Shown here: positions 56,801-64,000 of the stretch, one piece after another
How the letters are laid out: the number at the start of each line of letters is the position of its first letter
How positions within the stretch are numbered: the first letter of the stretch is position 1
Source: an uncultured Lysobacterales bacterium
GTDB taxonomy: Bacteria > Pseudomonadota > Gammaproteobacteria > Xanthomonadales > SZUA-36
Direction of reading: 5' to 3'
DNA length: 64,000 nucleotides
NCBI GenBank assembly: GCA_937924405.1
Contig: CALDVW010000043.1
Location: 1 to 64,000, forward strand
The notes under the pieces: model-generated
Told to the model about the DNA's origin: nothing
Databases searched by the model: none
Seen by the model: the letters and a program-made list of their open reading frames with translations, nothing else
Program-made: the position numbers and the translations under genes

Positions 56801-57853
56801 ATGGCATGGCTTGAATCTTTAAAAGAAATTGAAGAACTTGAGGACGCCGAATTCGACACCGCACTGGTGGCCGAAATGGAACAGTTCGCCTCATTGAATC
56901 CGGATCGCATGGTTCGTTTCTCGACCCCCACCTTCAAGGAGTACGAGAGCAGTGAGCTTGAAGGCTGCGGTAAAAATACTTTTCCGGCCTTTTCCATTAC
57001 CGCAGGCGGCTGTGCACTGATGTGTGACCATTGCGAGGCCCGCATTCTAGAACCCATGATTCCGGCAACGAAGCCGGAAATGCTGGATCGAAAAGTCAGG
57101 CAACTGATCGCAACAGAAAATCTGCAGGGCTTCCTTCTGTCGGGCGGCTCCAACAGGAAAAACGAGATACGTTATACCCGCTTTTATCCCGTTGTAGAGC
57201 AGCTCAAACGCGACTTCCCGCATTTACGCATTGCGATTCACACGGCACTGACCGATGCAGCCGGGGCGAAGGAAATGGAAGCGGCCGGGGTCGACGTGGC
57301 TATGCTCGATATCATCGGCGCACAGGAAACGATCCGCGAGGTCTATCACCTGGACCGGCCGGTTGAAGACTTCGAGAAAACAGTGGAAGCGCTGTGCGCG
57401 ACCTCCATGCAAATCTCCCCTCATATCGTGATTGGCTTGCACTACGGCAGAATCCTCGGTGAACAGAATGCGCTTGATATTCTTAGCCGTCATGACACGA
57501 AAGCATTGGTGCTGGTCGTTATCATGCCGTTTTATGCGAAACCGGGAACCTTCGCGACACCTTCTACCACTGATGTCGGGCGCATCTTCCTGGAAGCGCG
57601 ACAACGGCTGCCTGATCGCCAGGTATTGCTGGGTTGCGCCAGGCCGCCTGGAATGCACAAGCGTGTGACCGACGCTTATGCGGTGATGGCGGGTCTCGAT
57701 GGCATTGCGTTTCCGGCAGATGGCGCCGTGGCGGTTGCCGGGATGACCGGGCGCCCGTTCCACCAGGCTCATGCCTGCTGTTCCATCAAGTTGGGAGATA
57801 ACAACGTAAGCAACAGCATCGCGACGCTGTCGCGATCCAGCTGTGCTGCCTGA
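56801..57853 (+). CDS. lipS1: Radical SAM protein, LipS1/LipS2-type lipoyl synthase component
   Basis: 350 residues from ATG 56801, preceded by GGAA; TTG 56783, one base after the deacetylase stop, is an alternative. The radical SAM cluster motif reads CALMCDHC (C-x3-C-x2-C). GFLLSGGSNRKNEIRY matches the biotin-synthase-related group COG1856. In sHdr organisms two radical SAM proteins (LipS1 and LipS2) together insert sulfur into octanoyl-lysine. Which of the two genes here is LipS1 is a guess from order; the pair call is firmer. Confidence 0.7.
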   Translation: MAWLESLKEIEELEDAEFDTALVAEMEQFASLNPDRMVRFSTPTFKEYESSELEGCGKNTFPAFSITAGGCALMCDHCEARILEPMIPATKPEMLDRKVRQLIATENLQGFLLSGGSNRKNEIRYTRFYPVVEQLKRDFPHLRIAIHTALTDAAGAKEMEAAGVDVAMLDIIGAQETIREVYHLDRPVEDFEKTVEALCATSMQISPHIVIGLHYGRILGEQNALDILSRHDTKALVLVVIMPFYAKPGTFATPSTTDVGRIFLEARQRLPDRQVLLGCARPPGMHKRVTDAYAVMAGLDGIAFPADGAVAVAGMTGRPFHQAHACCSIKLGDNNVSNSIATLSRSSCAA

Positions 57854-57872
57854 TCGAATTCTGGAGAAATAG

Positions 57873-59132
57873 ATGAGTTGTGTAAAAACCGAAGGCGCTC
57901 AACCGGCAGAAAAAGGCCAGAACGGCCTGGACTTCAATCCCTTTGAAACCATGGAACCGCGCGTGCCACTCAAGACGCCGAAGGAAATGAAAAATGGCGC
58001 CCCCGTGAAACGGCAGGATATCGCCCCGCAAGGTGTGTATCGGCCGGACTATGGAATTCTGACACCGCATATGCGCTCACCGGAATACGTGCAGATGTCG
58101 ACTGCAGCAGCCATCACGCTGGGAGTAACGACCGGCCGGATGTACCGTTGCTCCTGCACACGCTGCCTGAATCTCCTGCTTACTTACCCCGAAGGCTGCC
58201 GCGCCAATTGTGCATATTGCGGCCTGGCCAGGCACCGGGAGGCAGAGCGTGACTATGCAGACCGGAATTTCATACGTGTCGACTGGCCCGCCGTGCCGAT
58301 GGACGTGATAATTGAAAAGGTGGCCGGGGACGGCGAAAACAGCCCGTTCCACCGCATGTGTATCTCGATGATTACCCACCCCCGTTCGGATGAAGATACG
58401 GTCTCGGTGCTGAAAAAATGGACTGATCGGATTGATCCGGAGACGATCCCGGTGTCCATCTTGTCCAACCCAACCACCATGGGCCGACAGGACGTGCAGC
58501 AGCTGAAAGATCTCGGCGCGGACATTTTTACCGTGGCGCTGGATGCGGCAACGCCGAAAATTTTCGACCGCACCCGCGGCAAGGGCGTGCAGTCCCCTCA
58601 CAAATGGGACAAGTACTGGGAAGTACTAATGGACGCGCGTGATATTTTCGGGCCACAGAAATTTGGCGTACACATCATCGCCGGCATGGGTGAGACAGAG
58701 CATGACATGCTCAGCCTGGTGCAGAGAATTGTCGATCTGGGCGGACACAATCATATGTTCTGCTTTTTCCCGGAAGCCGGTTCACTTATGGACCACCTGC
58801 CAGCCACGCCTCGCGACCAGTGGCGGCGGGTACAGCTCGGCCGCTATTTGATTGATTATTGTGATGCCAAAGTAGATCACATGAAGTTTGACGACCAGGG
58901 CAGGGTTGCCGACTTTGGTTTACCGGCTGGCGAACTGGATGAAATCATCAACTCCGGCCTGGCATTTCGCACCTCGGGCTGCCCGGGCAAAGTTCAGGAA
59001 GATATTTCAGCGTGCGACCGGCCCTACGGTGATTCACCCCCCAGCGACATAGCGAGTTTTCCGTTTCAGCCGAACCGAAAGGATATAGGGAAAATTCGGA
59101 AGCAGCTCAATATTCCGCATCGGCTCGACTGA
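57873..59132 (+). CDS. lipS2: Radical SAM protein, second LipS1/LipS2-type component
   Basis: 419 residues, preceded by GGAGA. The radical SAM motif CRANCAYC (Cys109, Cys113, Cys116) is intact. A second cysteine group CSCTRC (93-98) precedes it and two further cysteines (TSGCPG, SACDRP) lie near the C terminus; these could hold an auxiliary cluster acting as sulfur donor, as in lipoyl synthase and biotin synthase. Resembles the COG2516 biotin-synthase-related group. Adjacent to its partner (19 bases) and to the lipoate ligase. Confidence 0.72.
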   Translation: MSCVKTEGAQPAEKGQNGLDFNPFETMEPRVPLKTPKEMKNGAPVKRQDIAPQGVYRPDYGILTPHMRSPEYVQMSTAAAITLGVTTGRMYRCSCTRCLNLLLTYPEGCRANCAYCGLARHREAERDYADRNFIRVDWPAVPMDVIIEKVAGDGENSPFHRMCISMITHPRSDEDTVSVLKKWTDRIDPETIPVSILSNPTTMGRQDVQQLKDLGADIFTVALDAATPKIFDRTRGKGVQSPHKWDKYWEVLMDARDIFGPQKFGVHIIAGMGETEHDMLSLVQRIVDLGGHNHMFCFFPEAGSLMDHLPATPRDQWRRVQLGRYLIDYCDAKVDHMKFDDQGRVADFGLPAGELDEIINSGLAFRTSGCPGKVQEDISACDRPYGDSPPSDIASFPFQPNRKDIGKIRKQLNIPHRLD

Positions 59133-59148
59133 AAAAGGCGCGAGAAAC

Positions 59149-60216
59149 ATGGCGGCGTATTTTCGCGTACTCGACACAGGCGTCCTGGAAGGGCGTCTCA
59201 ATATTGCTATCGGGCAGGCAATCGTAGAGGCTCACCAGTCCGGCAAGGCGCCCGACACCCTTCGGTTTCTGCGCTTTCCTCCCACCGCCCTGGTGGGCCG
59301 TCACCAGGCCCTGGGCCAGGAAATAGACCTGGACTACTGCGGTGAACATGGCATTGGCGTGGTGCGCCGGATAACCGGTGGCGGCGCAATATTCATGGAG
59401 CCGGGGCTGTTGGGCTGGGAGCTTGCCTTCGATCGCAAAACACTCGGCATTAAATCCCTTCCTGAACTTACCAGGGAAATTTGCGAGGCTGCTGCCGATG
59501 GCATCAGCCGCCTCGGGGTTGATGCCAGGTTCAGACCCCGAAATGATATTGAGGTAGATGGGCGCAAAATTAGCGGAACCGGGGGTTTTTTCGACGGAGA
59601 TACGCTCTTTTACCAGGGAACAGTCCTGGTTGACATGGATCCCGGTGTGATGGTTTCTGCTTTGCGAGTGCCTAAAGCCAAGCTGGCCAAGCGCGAACTC
59701 GACTCCGCCGAACAGCGCGTCGTCACCTTGCGGGAACTGCTGGGAGACAACACCCCTGGCCTGCCGGAAATCCAGGCGGCACTCACCGCAGCGTTTGCAG
59801 ACCGGTTCGGCCTGGAAATGCGGCCTGGCAGCCTTAGCAAGGAAGAGCGGTTGAGCGCCGATAAATTTTACCAGGAAGAGATCGGCACCGACGAATTTGT
59901 CAGGGAGATCGAAGAACCGCCACGGGCGCGTGGCGATCTCGAAGGCCGTCATACCAGTCCGGGTGGCACCATTACTACCTACCTGCGTCTTGAGGGGCCG
60001 GCTCAAAACCGCGTGCGGGGAGCGCTGATTACCGGTGATTTCTTCATTACGCCGCCGCGAATCATATATGACCTGGAGTCACGCTTACGTGGCCTTTACC
60101 TGGACGATCTCGCAGAGGCAATCAGGAATTTTTTCCAGGATACAGACGTTGAAGTACTGTCTGTATCGACCGATGACTTCATTGCATCCATCGAGAACGC
60201 GCTGGCGCCCGGATGA
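59149..60216 (+). CDS. Lipoate-protein ligase (sLpl type)
   Basis: 355 residues: LplA-like catalytic domain followed by the smaller accessory domain in one chain. The motifs RRITGGGA (73-80), N-D and Lys140 in RNDIEVDGRKISGTGG are those that bind lipoyl-AMP. In sHdr clusters this enzyme (sLplA) attaches octanoate or lipoate to the lipoate-binding protein LbpA, which carries sulfur through the pathway. lbpA itself is not in view and may lie beyond the right edge. Overlaps the next gene by 4 bases (ATGA). Confidence 0.85.
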   Translation: MAAYFRVLDTGVLEGRLNIAIGQAIVEAHQSGKAPDTLRFLRFPPTALVGRHQALGQEIDLDYCGEHGIGVVRRITGGGAIFMEPGLLGWELAFDRKTLGIKSLPELTREICEAAADGISRLGVDARFRPRNDIEVDGRKISGTGGFFDGDTLFYQGTVLVDMDPGVMVSALRVPKAKLAKRELDSAEQRVVTLRELLGDNTPGLPEIQAALTAAFADRFGLEMRPGSLSKEERLSADKFYQEEIGTDEFVREIEEPPRARGDLEGRHTSPGGTITTYLRLEGPAQNRVRGALITGDFFITPPRIIYDLESRLRGLYLDDLAEAIRNFFQDTDVEVLSVSTDDFIASIENALAPG

Positions 60217-60935
60217 ATATCCTCAACGTCGTGCAGCACACCTCGGCCGATTACCTTGGCCTGATGGAAGATCACCTGGAAGGGCGGCGGATCCGGTTCA
60301 GTTATTTTCGACCTTTCACGGAGCAGGGCAGAATTCCGCAGGCGGGTGATGTCTGTGACGGCCTGGTGTTGCTGGGAGGCGGACCATGGGGCAGTGCGGG
60401 TGGCCGCGATGTTCCAACCCTGGAGGATGAGATCCGCCTGACCCGGGCCATGCTGGACCAGGGTAAACCGGTCATAGGTGTCGGTCTCGGTGCACAGATA
60501 TTGGCGATAGCCGGCAACGGCGGGTCCATGCAGGCTGAGTTGGAGTTTGAAGTCGGCTACGCGCGGCGTGTCCAGCCGGAAGCTCTCGGCGGTTTTATGC
60601 CGGAAAGATTCCCACATATCAGCTATATGCGCGACCGGCCGGTGTTGCCGCCGGAGGCCCTGGTTCTGGCAGTAGACGAAGCGGAAAGGCCGGCTGTTTT
60701 CCAGTTGGGCACGAACGCGGTGGGCTTTGTCGGTCATCCAGGTTTCAAGACAGCGATGGCGGAAGACCTGATTATGGAGTTCGAGGAATGCCCGGATGAC
60801 CCAACTCCTCAGCTTGAACGTTTGCAGCTCATGATGCGGGATGTTGAGGATGCCCTGGTTTCTTTGATGACCGGGATCATAAAGGTCACCGGTTTGATGC
60901 AATCAAAGCGGCGGATTCCGCTTAAACTGGCGTAA
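60213..60935 (+). CDS. Class I glutamine amidotransferase-like protein lacking catalytic Cys and Glu
   Basis: 240 residues with the GATase1 fold: LVLLGGGPWGS, then the nucleophile elbow KPVIGVGLGAQILAIAG and the late FVGHPGFKTAM. In active enzymes the elbow reads G-x-C-x-G-x-Q and the late motif H-P-E. Here Gly91 replaces the Cys and Gly177 replaces the Glu, while His175 remains. Hydrolysis of glutamine is therefore not expected. Glutamine-amidotransferase-like genes are known in sHdr/lipoate clusters; the role here may be structural or binding. Coupled to the ligase by a 4-base overlap. Confidence 0.82.
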   Translation: MNILNVVQHTSADYLGLMEDHLEGRRIRFSYFRPFTEQGRIPQAGDVCDGLVLLGGGPWGSAGGRDVPTLEDEIRLTRAMLDQGKPVIGVGLGAQILAIAGNGGSMQAELEFEVGYARRVQPEALGGFMPERFPHISYMRDRPVLPPEALVLAVDEAERPAVFQLGTNAVGFVGHPGFKTAMAEDLIMEFEECPDDPTPQLERLQLMMRDVEDALVSLMTGIIKVTGLMQSKRRIPLKLA

Positions 60936-60996
60936 TATCGGAAAGGAAGGAGGAGCAATTTTGCCGCAGGCAAAGAAAGGAGCCTCGCTTCCCTGT

Positions 60997-61020
60997 TCCC
61001 GCCTGCGGCGGAAGGCGGCT
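60997..61020 (+). repeat. REP-like palindromic repeat, copy 2
   Basis: Same 24 bases as copy 1 (50953-50976), on the opposite strand but in the same sense relative to the upstream gene, 61 bases after the amidotransferase-like stop. Like copy 1, it is followed by an AT-rich site and then the next sulfur gene. Confidence 0.6.
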
Positions 61021-61076
61021 AGTGCCCCCGAGTTTCCTATATGACCTATTATTAAGGGGATAGCCTCACTGGCTAT

Positions 61077-61100
61077 TTACATTAGGATATCGTAATATAG
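61077..61100. promoter_or_regulatory. AT-rich motif upstream of dsrE3-shdr, candidate ArsR operator
   Basis: CATTAGGATAT (61080-61090, 9 of 11 to TATTAGAATAT) followed by CGTAATATAG. It ends about 30 bases before the dsrE3 start, so dsrE3-shdrC1B1A may have its own promoter under the same control as the other sulfur genes. Confidence 0.45.
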
Positions 61101-61128
61101 ATGGTTCACATATAAGGAAAGACCAGAC

Positions 61129-61506
61129 ATGACAGACAAACTCATCATCGTGATGGCCAACACCGATACACGAAATGGCGAAGAACTGGGTGCACCGATT
61201 TTCCAGGCCACGGTTGCTGCGGCGATGGAATACGAAGTGGATGTTATTTGTACGGCAACTTCAGGACGCCTGATGAGAAAAGGCGTGGCTGAGAAGCTGT
61301 TCGTCAAGGAAGGTTCGCCCAAGTCGGTTTACGATTTCATCAAGGATGCCCATGAAGCCGGCGCCAAATTTTACTGCTGCTCCCCCAACCTCGACCTGTT
61401 CGATATGACGACAGACGATTTGATCCCGGAATGTGAGGGAATCGTCGGTGGCGCTCATCTGATCGAGGAAGTCATGGAGGAAGACTGCAGGGTTTTGACT
61501 TATTGA
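61129..61506 (+). CDS. dsrE3: DsrE3-type sulfurtransferase
   Basis: 125 residues of the DsrE/F-like family. FYCCSPNLDLFDMT contains the cysteine pair Cys83/Cys84, the active position in DsrE3 (further Cys at 41, 102, 120). In sHdr operons DsrE3 receives sulfane sulfur from the TusA system and hands it to the sHdr complex. Head of the shdr genes; the next gene starts 45 bases later. Confidence 0.88.
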   Translation: MTDKLIIVMANTDTRNGEELGAPIFQATVAAAMEYEVDVICTATSGRLMRKGVAEKLFVKEGSPKSVYDFIKDAHEAGAKFYCCSPNLDLFDMTTDDLIPECEGIVGGAHLIEEVMEEDCRVLTY

Positions 61507-61551
61507 TTTACTGATCCGGCGGCCCCCTGGGGACCGCGGTATGGGAGAGCC

Positions 61552-62298
61552 ATGTCGCACGTTCAGACAAGCAGAATTCAGGAATTCATCGGGGATCCGG
61601 TTTCAGACAGCCCGGTTATTGGCCGGGACAAGATGGAGGAGATCTTTCAGGATATCCAGGCCGATATCCGCTTTGATCATGAACTCAACGGCTGCCTGAA
61701 CTGTGGTATCTGTACCGCGACCTGCCCGGCCGCGCATTACTACGACTTCAGTCCCCGCGAAATTGTTCAGTTACTTTGGACAGAAAACCTCGAAGGTATA
61801 TACGATGCCATGCAGGAAAAGATCTGGGCCTGCGCCCAGTGCTATACCTGTGCAGCCCGCTGCCCTTTCGATAACTCACCCGGCGGTCTGATCATGCTGA
61901 TGCGCGAGGCTGCCATCAAGCACGGCATGGAGTCGGCAAAGAACGTGCTGAGGCCTTTCAGCCGAGTCATGCTCAAGCTGATCTCAACGGGCAATCAACT
62001 GTCCCCGGATATGATCAACGCCGATGGCTTCCCCGACTGGGGTCCGAATATATCCAAGGTGGATGCACCGTTAAAAGTTCTGCGCCAGGCGATTCCCATG
62101 CCGACCCTTAATACAACGGCAACGGCCTGGGAGGTCAACCTCACCACTTCGGTTGAGCTTTACACGATCTGGGAAGAAACCGGGGTGCTGGATCAACTCG
62201 AGACGATAGACGAAAACCTGTACGACGTGATCCTGGACATCATGGACGAGAAGCGGGAAGACCTCGAGGACTGGGAAGACGAACAGGAAGATAATTGA
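61552..62298 (+). CDS. shdrC1: Sulfur-oxidising heterodisulfide reductase-like subunit sHdrC1
   Basis: 248 residues. Two [4Fe-4S] motifs of the CX2CX2CX3C type: CLNCGICTATC (48-58) and CAQCYTCAARC (94-104). As in HdrC, the subunit wires electrons between sHdrB and sHdrA. Acidic C-terminal tail. Followed by shdrB1 (19 bases). Confidence 0.9.
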   Translation: MSHVQTSRIQEFIGDPVSDSPVIGRDKMEEIFQDIQADIRFDHELNGCLNCGICTATCPAAHYYDFSPREIVQLLWTENLEGIYDAMQEKIWACAQCYTCAARCPFDNSPGGLIMLMREAAIKHGMESAKNVLRPFSRVMLKLISTGNQLSPDMINADGFPDWGPNISKVDAPLKVLRQAIPMPTLNTTATAWEVNLTTSVELYTIWEETGVLDQLETIDENLYDVILDIMDEKREDLEDWEDEQEDN

Positions 62299-62317
62299 GA
62301 ATTGGAGACTTTAAATA

Positions 62318-63688
62318 ATGAATTCAGGAAACGGCGATAATGGCGAACGCTTCACCGGGCATGGTGCCGAGTGGCGTGACGCCAATCTCAGTCCCGAAGA
62401 CGCGAAAACCGCCACGGCCTGGGTCGAGCAGGTCATCAATAAGCGGTCCATGGAAGTCAATAAGGATCGCGTTGAAGACGTACGCGACGCCATGTGGGAG
62501 CTGGAGAAAGACGGCGAGATCGTCGTCCACCGGATCGGTGAAGCGCATCAGCCTCGAATAGCCAAAACCATTTACGGCTGGGATAAAAAAGTTCCCACCA
62601 ATCAACTTTGGCACCACAAATCCTGTGGACAGTGCGGCAATATTCCGGGCTACCCGACATCGCTCCTGTGGATGATGAACAAGATGGACATCCAGTACCT
62701 GGATGAAACCGACCAGACGTCCTGTACGGCGTGGAACTATCATGGTTCGGGCATTGGCAATATCGAAAGCCTGGCAGCCGTCTTCCTGCGAAATTTTCAC
62801 CAGGCCTATGTATCGGCCCGGGCCCAGGGCCTGCCTGAGGGTCATTTCTACCCTCTGGTGCATTGCGGCACTTCCTTTGGCAATTACAAGGAGGTTCGCG
62901 CCTATTTGCTGCATTCCGCCGAATTGCGCGAGAAAGTGAAAAAAATTCTGGCCAAGCTGGGTCGGCTGGTGGATGGAAAGTTACTGATACCGGAAGAGAT
63001 CGTGCATTATTCCGAGTGGGTGCACATGATGCGCGACGATATTGCGCAGCATCAAACGATCGATGTCAGCAATATTCGCTCCACGATCCACCCGGCCTGT
63101 CACGTGTACAAGATGGTGCCGCAGGATGCAATCTATGATGACAACATCCTGGGTGGCAACCGGGTGGCGGTTTCCACCGGCATCATGGAAGCCCTTGGCA
63201 CCCAGGTGATCGACTATTCGACCTGGTACGATTGCTGCGGTTTCGGTTTCCGGCACATCATTTCCGAGCGTGAATTCACCCGCTCGTTCGCGATTGACCG
63301 CAAAATAAGCGTCGCGGTGGAGGAAGCAAAGGCGGATGTAATGATCGGTCACGATACCGGTTGCATTACGACGCTGGACAAAAATCAGTGGATTGGCAAG
63401 GCCGCCGGTAAAAACTACAACCTGCCGGTAGTGGCTGATATTCAATTCGCGGCGCTCGCGTGCGGCGCGCATCCGTACAAGATTGTGCAATCCCACTGGC
63501 ACGCATCAGCGACCGAGTCGCTGATGGAGAAAATGGGAATCGACTGGCAGGCCAAGAAAGTTGAATTCGAAGGCTACCTGAAAGAAGTCGAGGCAGGCAA
63601 TTACGACAGCCTCTACGATCCGCGCCTGGCGATTACTTCCGGGCCAGGATACGAACCGGTTAAGCAACTAGCCGAGAGTAATACCTGA
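62318..63688 (+). CDS. shdrB1: Sulfur-oxidising heterodisulfide reductase-like subunit sHdrB1
   Basis: 456 residues, longer than HdrB of methanogens (about 300). Two cysteine-rich (CCG-like) regions can be seen: CGQCGN, TSCTAW and VHCGTSFG in the first; HPACHVYK, YDCCGFGFRH and DTGCITTL in the second. Some of the cysteines that hold the noncubane clusters in HdrB are replaced, e.g. the last CxxC has only one Cys. The protein should bind the sulfur-carrying LbpA or another sulfane substrate. Lies between shdrC1 and shdrA. Confidence 0.85.
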   Translation: MNSGNGDNGERFTGHGAEWRDANLSPEDAKTATAWVEQVINKRSMEVNKDRVEDVRDAMWELEKDGEIVVHRIGEAHQPRIAKTIYGWDKKVPTNQLWHHKSCGQCGNIPGYPTSLLWMMNKMDIQYLDETDQTSCTAWNYHGSGIGNIESLAAVFLRNFHQAYVSARAQGLPEGHFYPLVHCGTSFGNYKEVRAYLLHSAELREKVKKILAKLGRLVDGKLLIPEEIVHYSEWVHMMRDDIAQHQTIDVSNIRSTIHPACHVYKMVPQDAIYDDNILGGNRVAVSTGIMEALGTQVIDYSTWYDCCGFGFRHIISEREFTRSFAIDRKISVAVEEAKADVMIGHDTGCITTLDKNQWIGKAAGKNYNLPVVADIQFAALACGAHPYKIVQSHWHASATESLMEKMGIDWQAKKVEFEGYLKEVEAGNYDSLYDPRLAITSGPGYEPVKQLAESNT

Positions 63689-63727
63689 ACGCATGGGTTT
63701 GAGAATTTAAGAGCAGAGCTGAAAATC

Positions 63728-64000
63728 ATGGCAAAACCGATCCTTATAGTTGGCGGCGGCCCGGCCGGGCTGGCCGCGGCGCATTCACTGGCCACCTTTG
63801 GCCAGGCGTGCATACTGGTTGAGAAAGAAGAAGAGCTGGGCGGAGCACCCATACTGGAGGGCTATGCCAAGCTGGTGCCATCCGGCGAGTGGGCCAGGGA
63901 TGCCATTGGCGGCATGGTCGACCGGGCGCGGGAACATGATCTGGTCGATGTGAAGGCTGGAACGACCGTTACTTCGTTTACGGGCGAGGTGGGCGATTTT
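63728..64000 (+). CDS. shdrA: Sulfur-oxidising heterodisulfide reductase-like subunit sHdrA (3' truncated by window)
   Basis: The first 91 residues are visible: ILIVGGGPAGLAAAHSLATF is the FAD-binding dinucleotide fold of HdrA, with the acidic end of the second strand at VEKEEELGGAP. The frame runs to the right edge. Completes shdrC1B1A; shdrC2, shdrB2 and lbpA would be expected next if the operon follows the known order. Confidence 0.85.
   Translation, partial: MAKPILIVGGGPAGLAAAHSLATFGQACILVEKEEELGGAPILEGYAKLVPSGEWARDAIGGMVDRAREHDLVDVKAGTTVTSFTGEVGDF

Noticed and set aside
59107-60006. 299-codon minus-strand frame over the lipoate ligase
   Set aside because: Antisense to a gene with intact RRITGGGA and catalytic Lys motifs; translation resembles nothing known.
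60096-60902. 268-codon minus-strand frame over the amidotransferase-like gene
   Set aside because: Antisense shadow; the plus-strand protein has clear fold motifs and is coupled to its neighbour.

Overview
The window looks like a chromosomal segment of a chemolithotrophic gammaproteobacterium that oxidises sulfur and hydrogen. Three things point there. The gene order around the replication origin (glyQ-glyS-gmhB-gyrB-recF-dnaN-dnaA, then rpmH-rnpA-yidC-mnmE on the other strand) is the one known from Pseudomonas-like Gammaproteobacteria. LPS genes (waaA, an lpxL-type acyltransferase, a waaL-like ligase) show a Gram-negative envelope. TusA, DsrE, sHdr and persulfide-response genes point to a sulfur oxidiser. 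The species cannot be told from the sequence alone. No tRNA, rRNA, insertion sequence, prophage or CRISPR array was recognised.

Layout. 1-4.1 kb: the 3' end of a PhoU-like gene, then pstC-pstA-pstB1-pstB2, a phosphate importer whose two ATPase subunits carry complementary defects. 4.1-9.5 kb: a phospholipase D-type lipoprotein, a DASS anion transporter, a CDF metal exporter and an MscS channel. 9.7-14.8 kb: a bidirectional NAD-linked [NiFe]-hydrogenase with HoxF, a HoxU-HoxY fusion, HoxH and the protease HoxW. 14.8-24.7 kb: glnE, envelope glycan and LPS genes with a 25-codon reading frame beside lpxL, a TolC-like protein and a Pcm-like methyltransferase. 25-31 kb: ECF sigma factor with DUF3379 partner, DUF2333, ampD, DUF2845, a broken wHTH remnant, cmoB and an SPFH/NfeD pair. 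31-45 kb: glycyl-tRNA synthetase, a HAD-like protein that appears to be a decayed GmhB, and the origin block with candidate DnaA boxes.

44.8-64 kb is a sulfur island. Two ArsR-type repressors have the cysteine pair spacing of the persulfide sensors BigR and SqrR. Around them lie a persulfide dioxygenase-like hydrolase, a rhodanese-RND efflux operon, a secreted protein of unknown function, a methyltransferase, a FadL-type porin and tusA-dsrE2. A long plus-strand run follows: HDAC-like deacetylase, two radical SAM proteins of the LipS1/LipS2 type, lipoate-protein ligase, a glutamine amidotransferase-like protein lacking its catalytic Cys, dsrE3, shdrC1, shdrB1 and the start of shdrA, where the window ends. 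This fits the sHdr sulfane-sulfur oxidation pathway with its dedicated lipoate assembly. An 11-base AT-rich motif (consensus TATTAGAATAT), often in direct pairs, lies upstream of several of these genes in the same orientation and may be the operator of a persulfide regulon.

The strongest leads are the asymmetric PstB pair, the candidate persulfide regulon with an RND pump, the cysteine-less amidotransferase and HDAC in the lipoate/sHdr cluster, the HoxUY fusion and the decayed GmhB.
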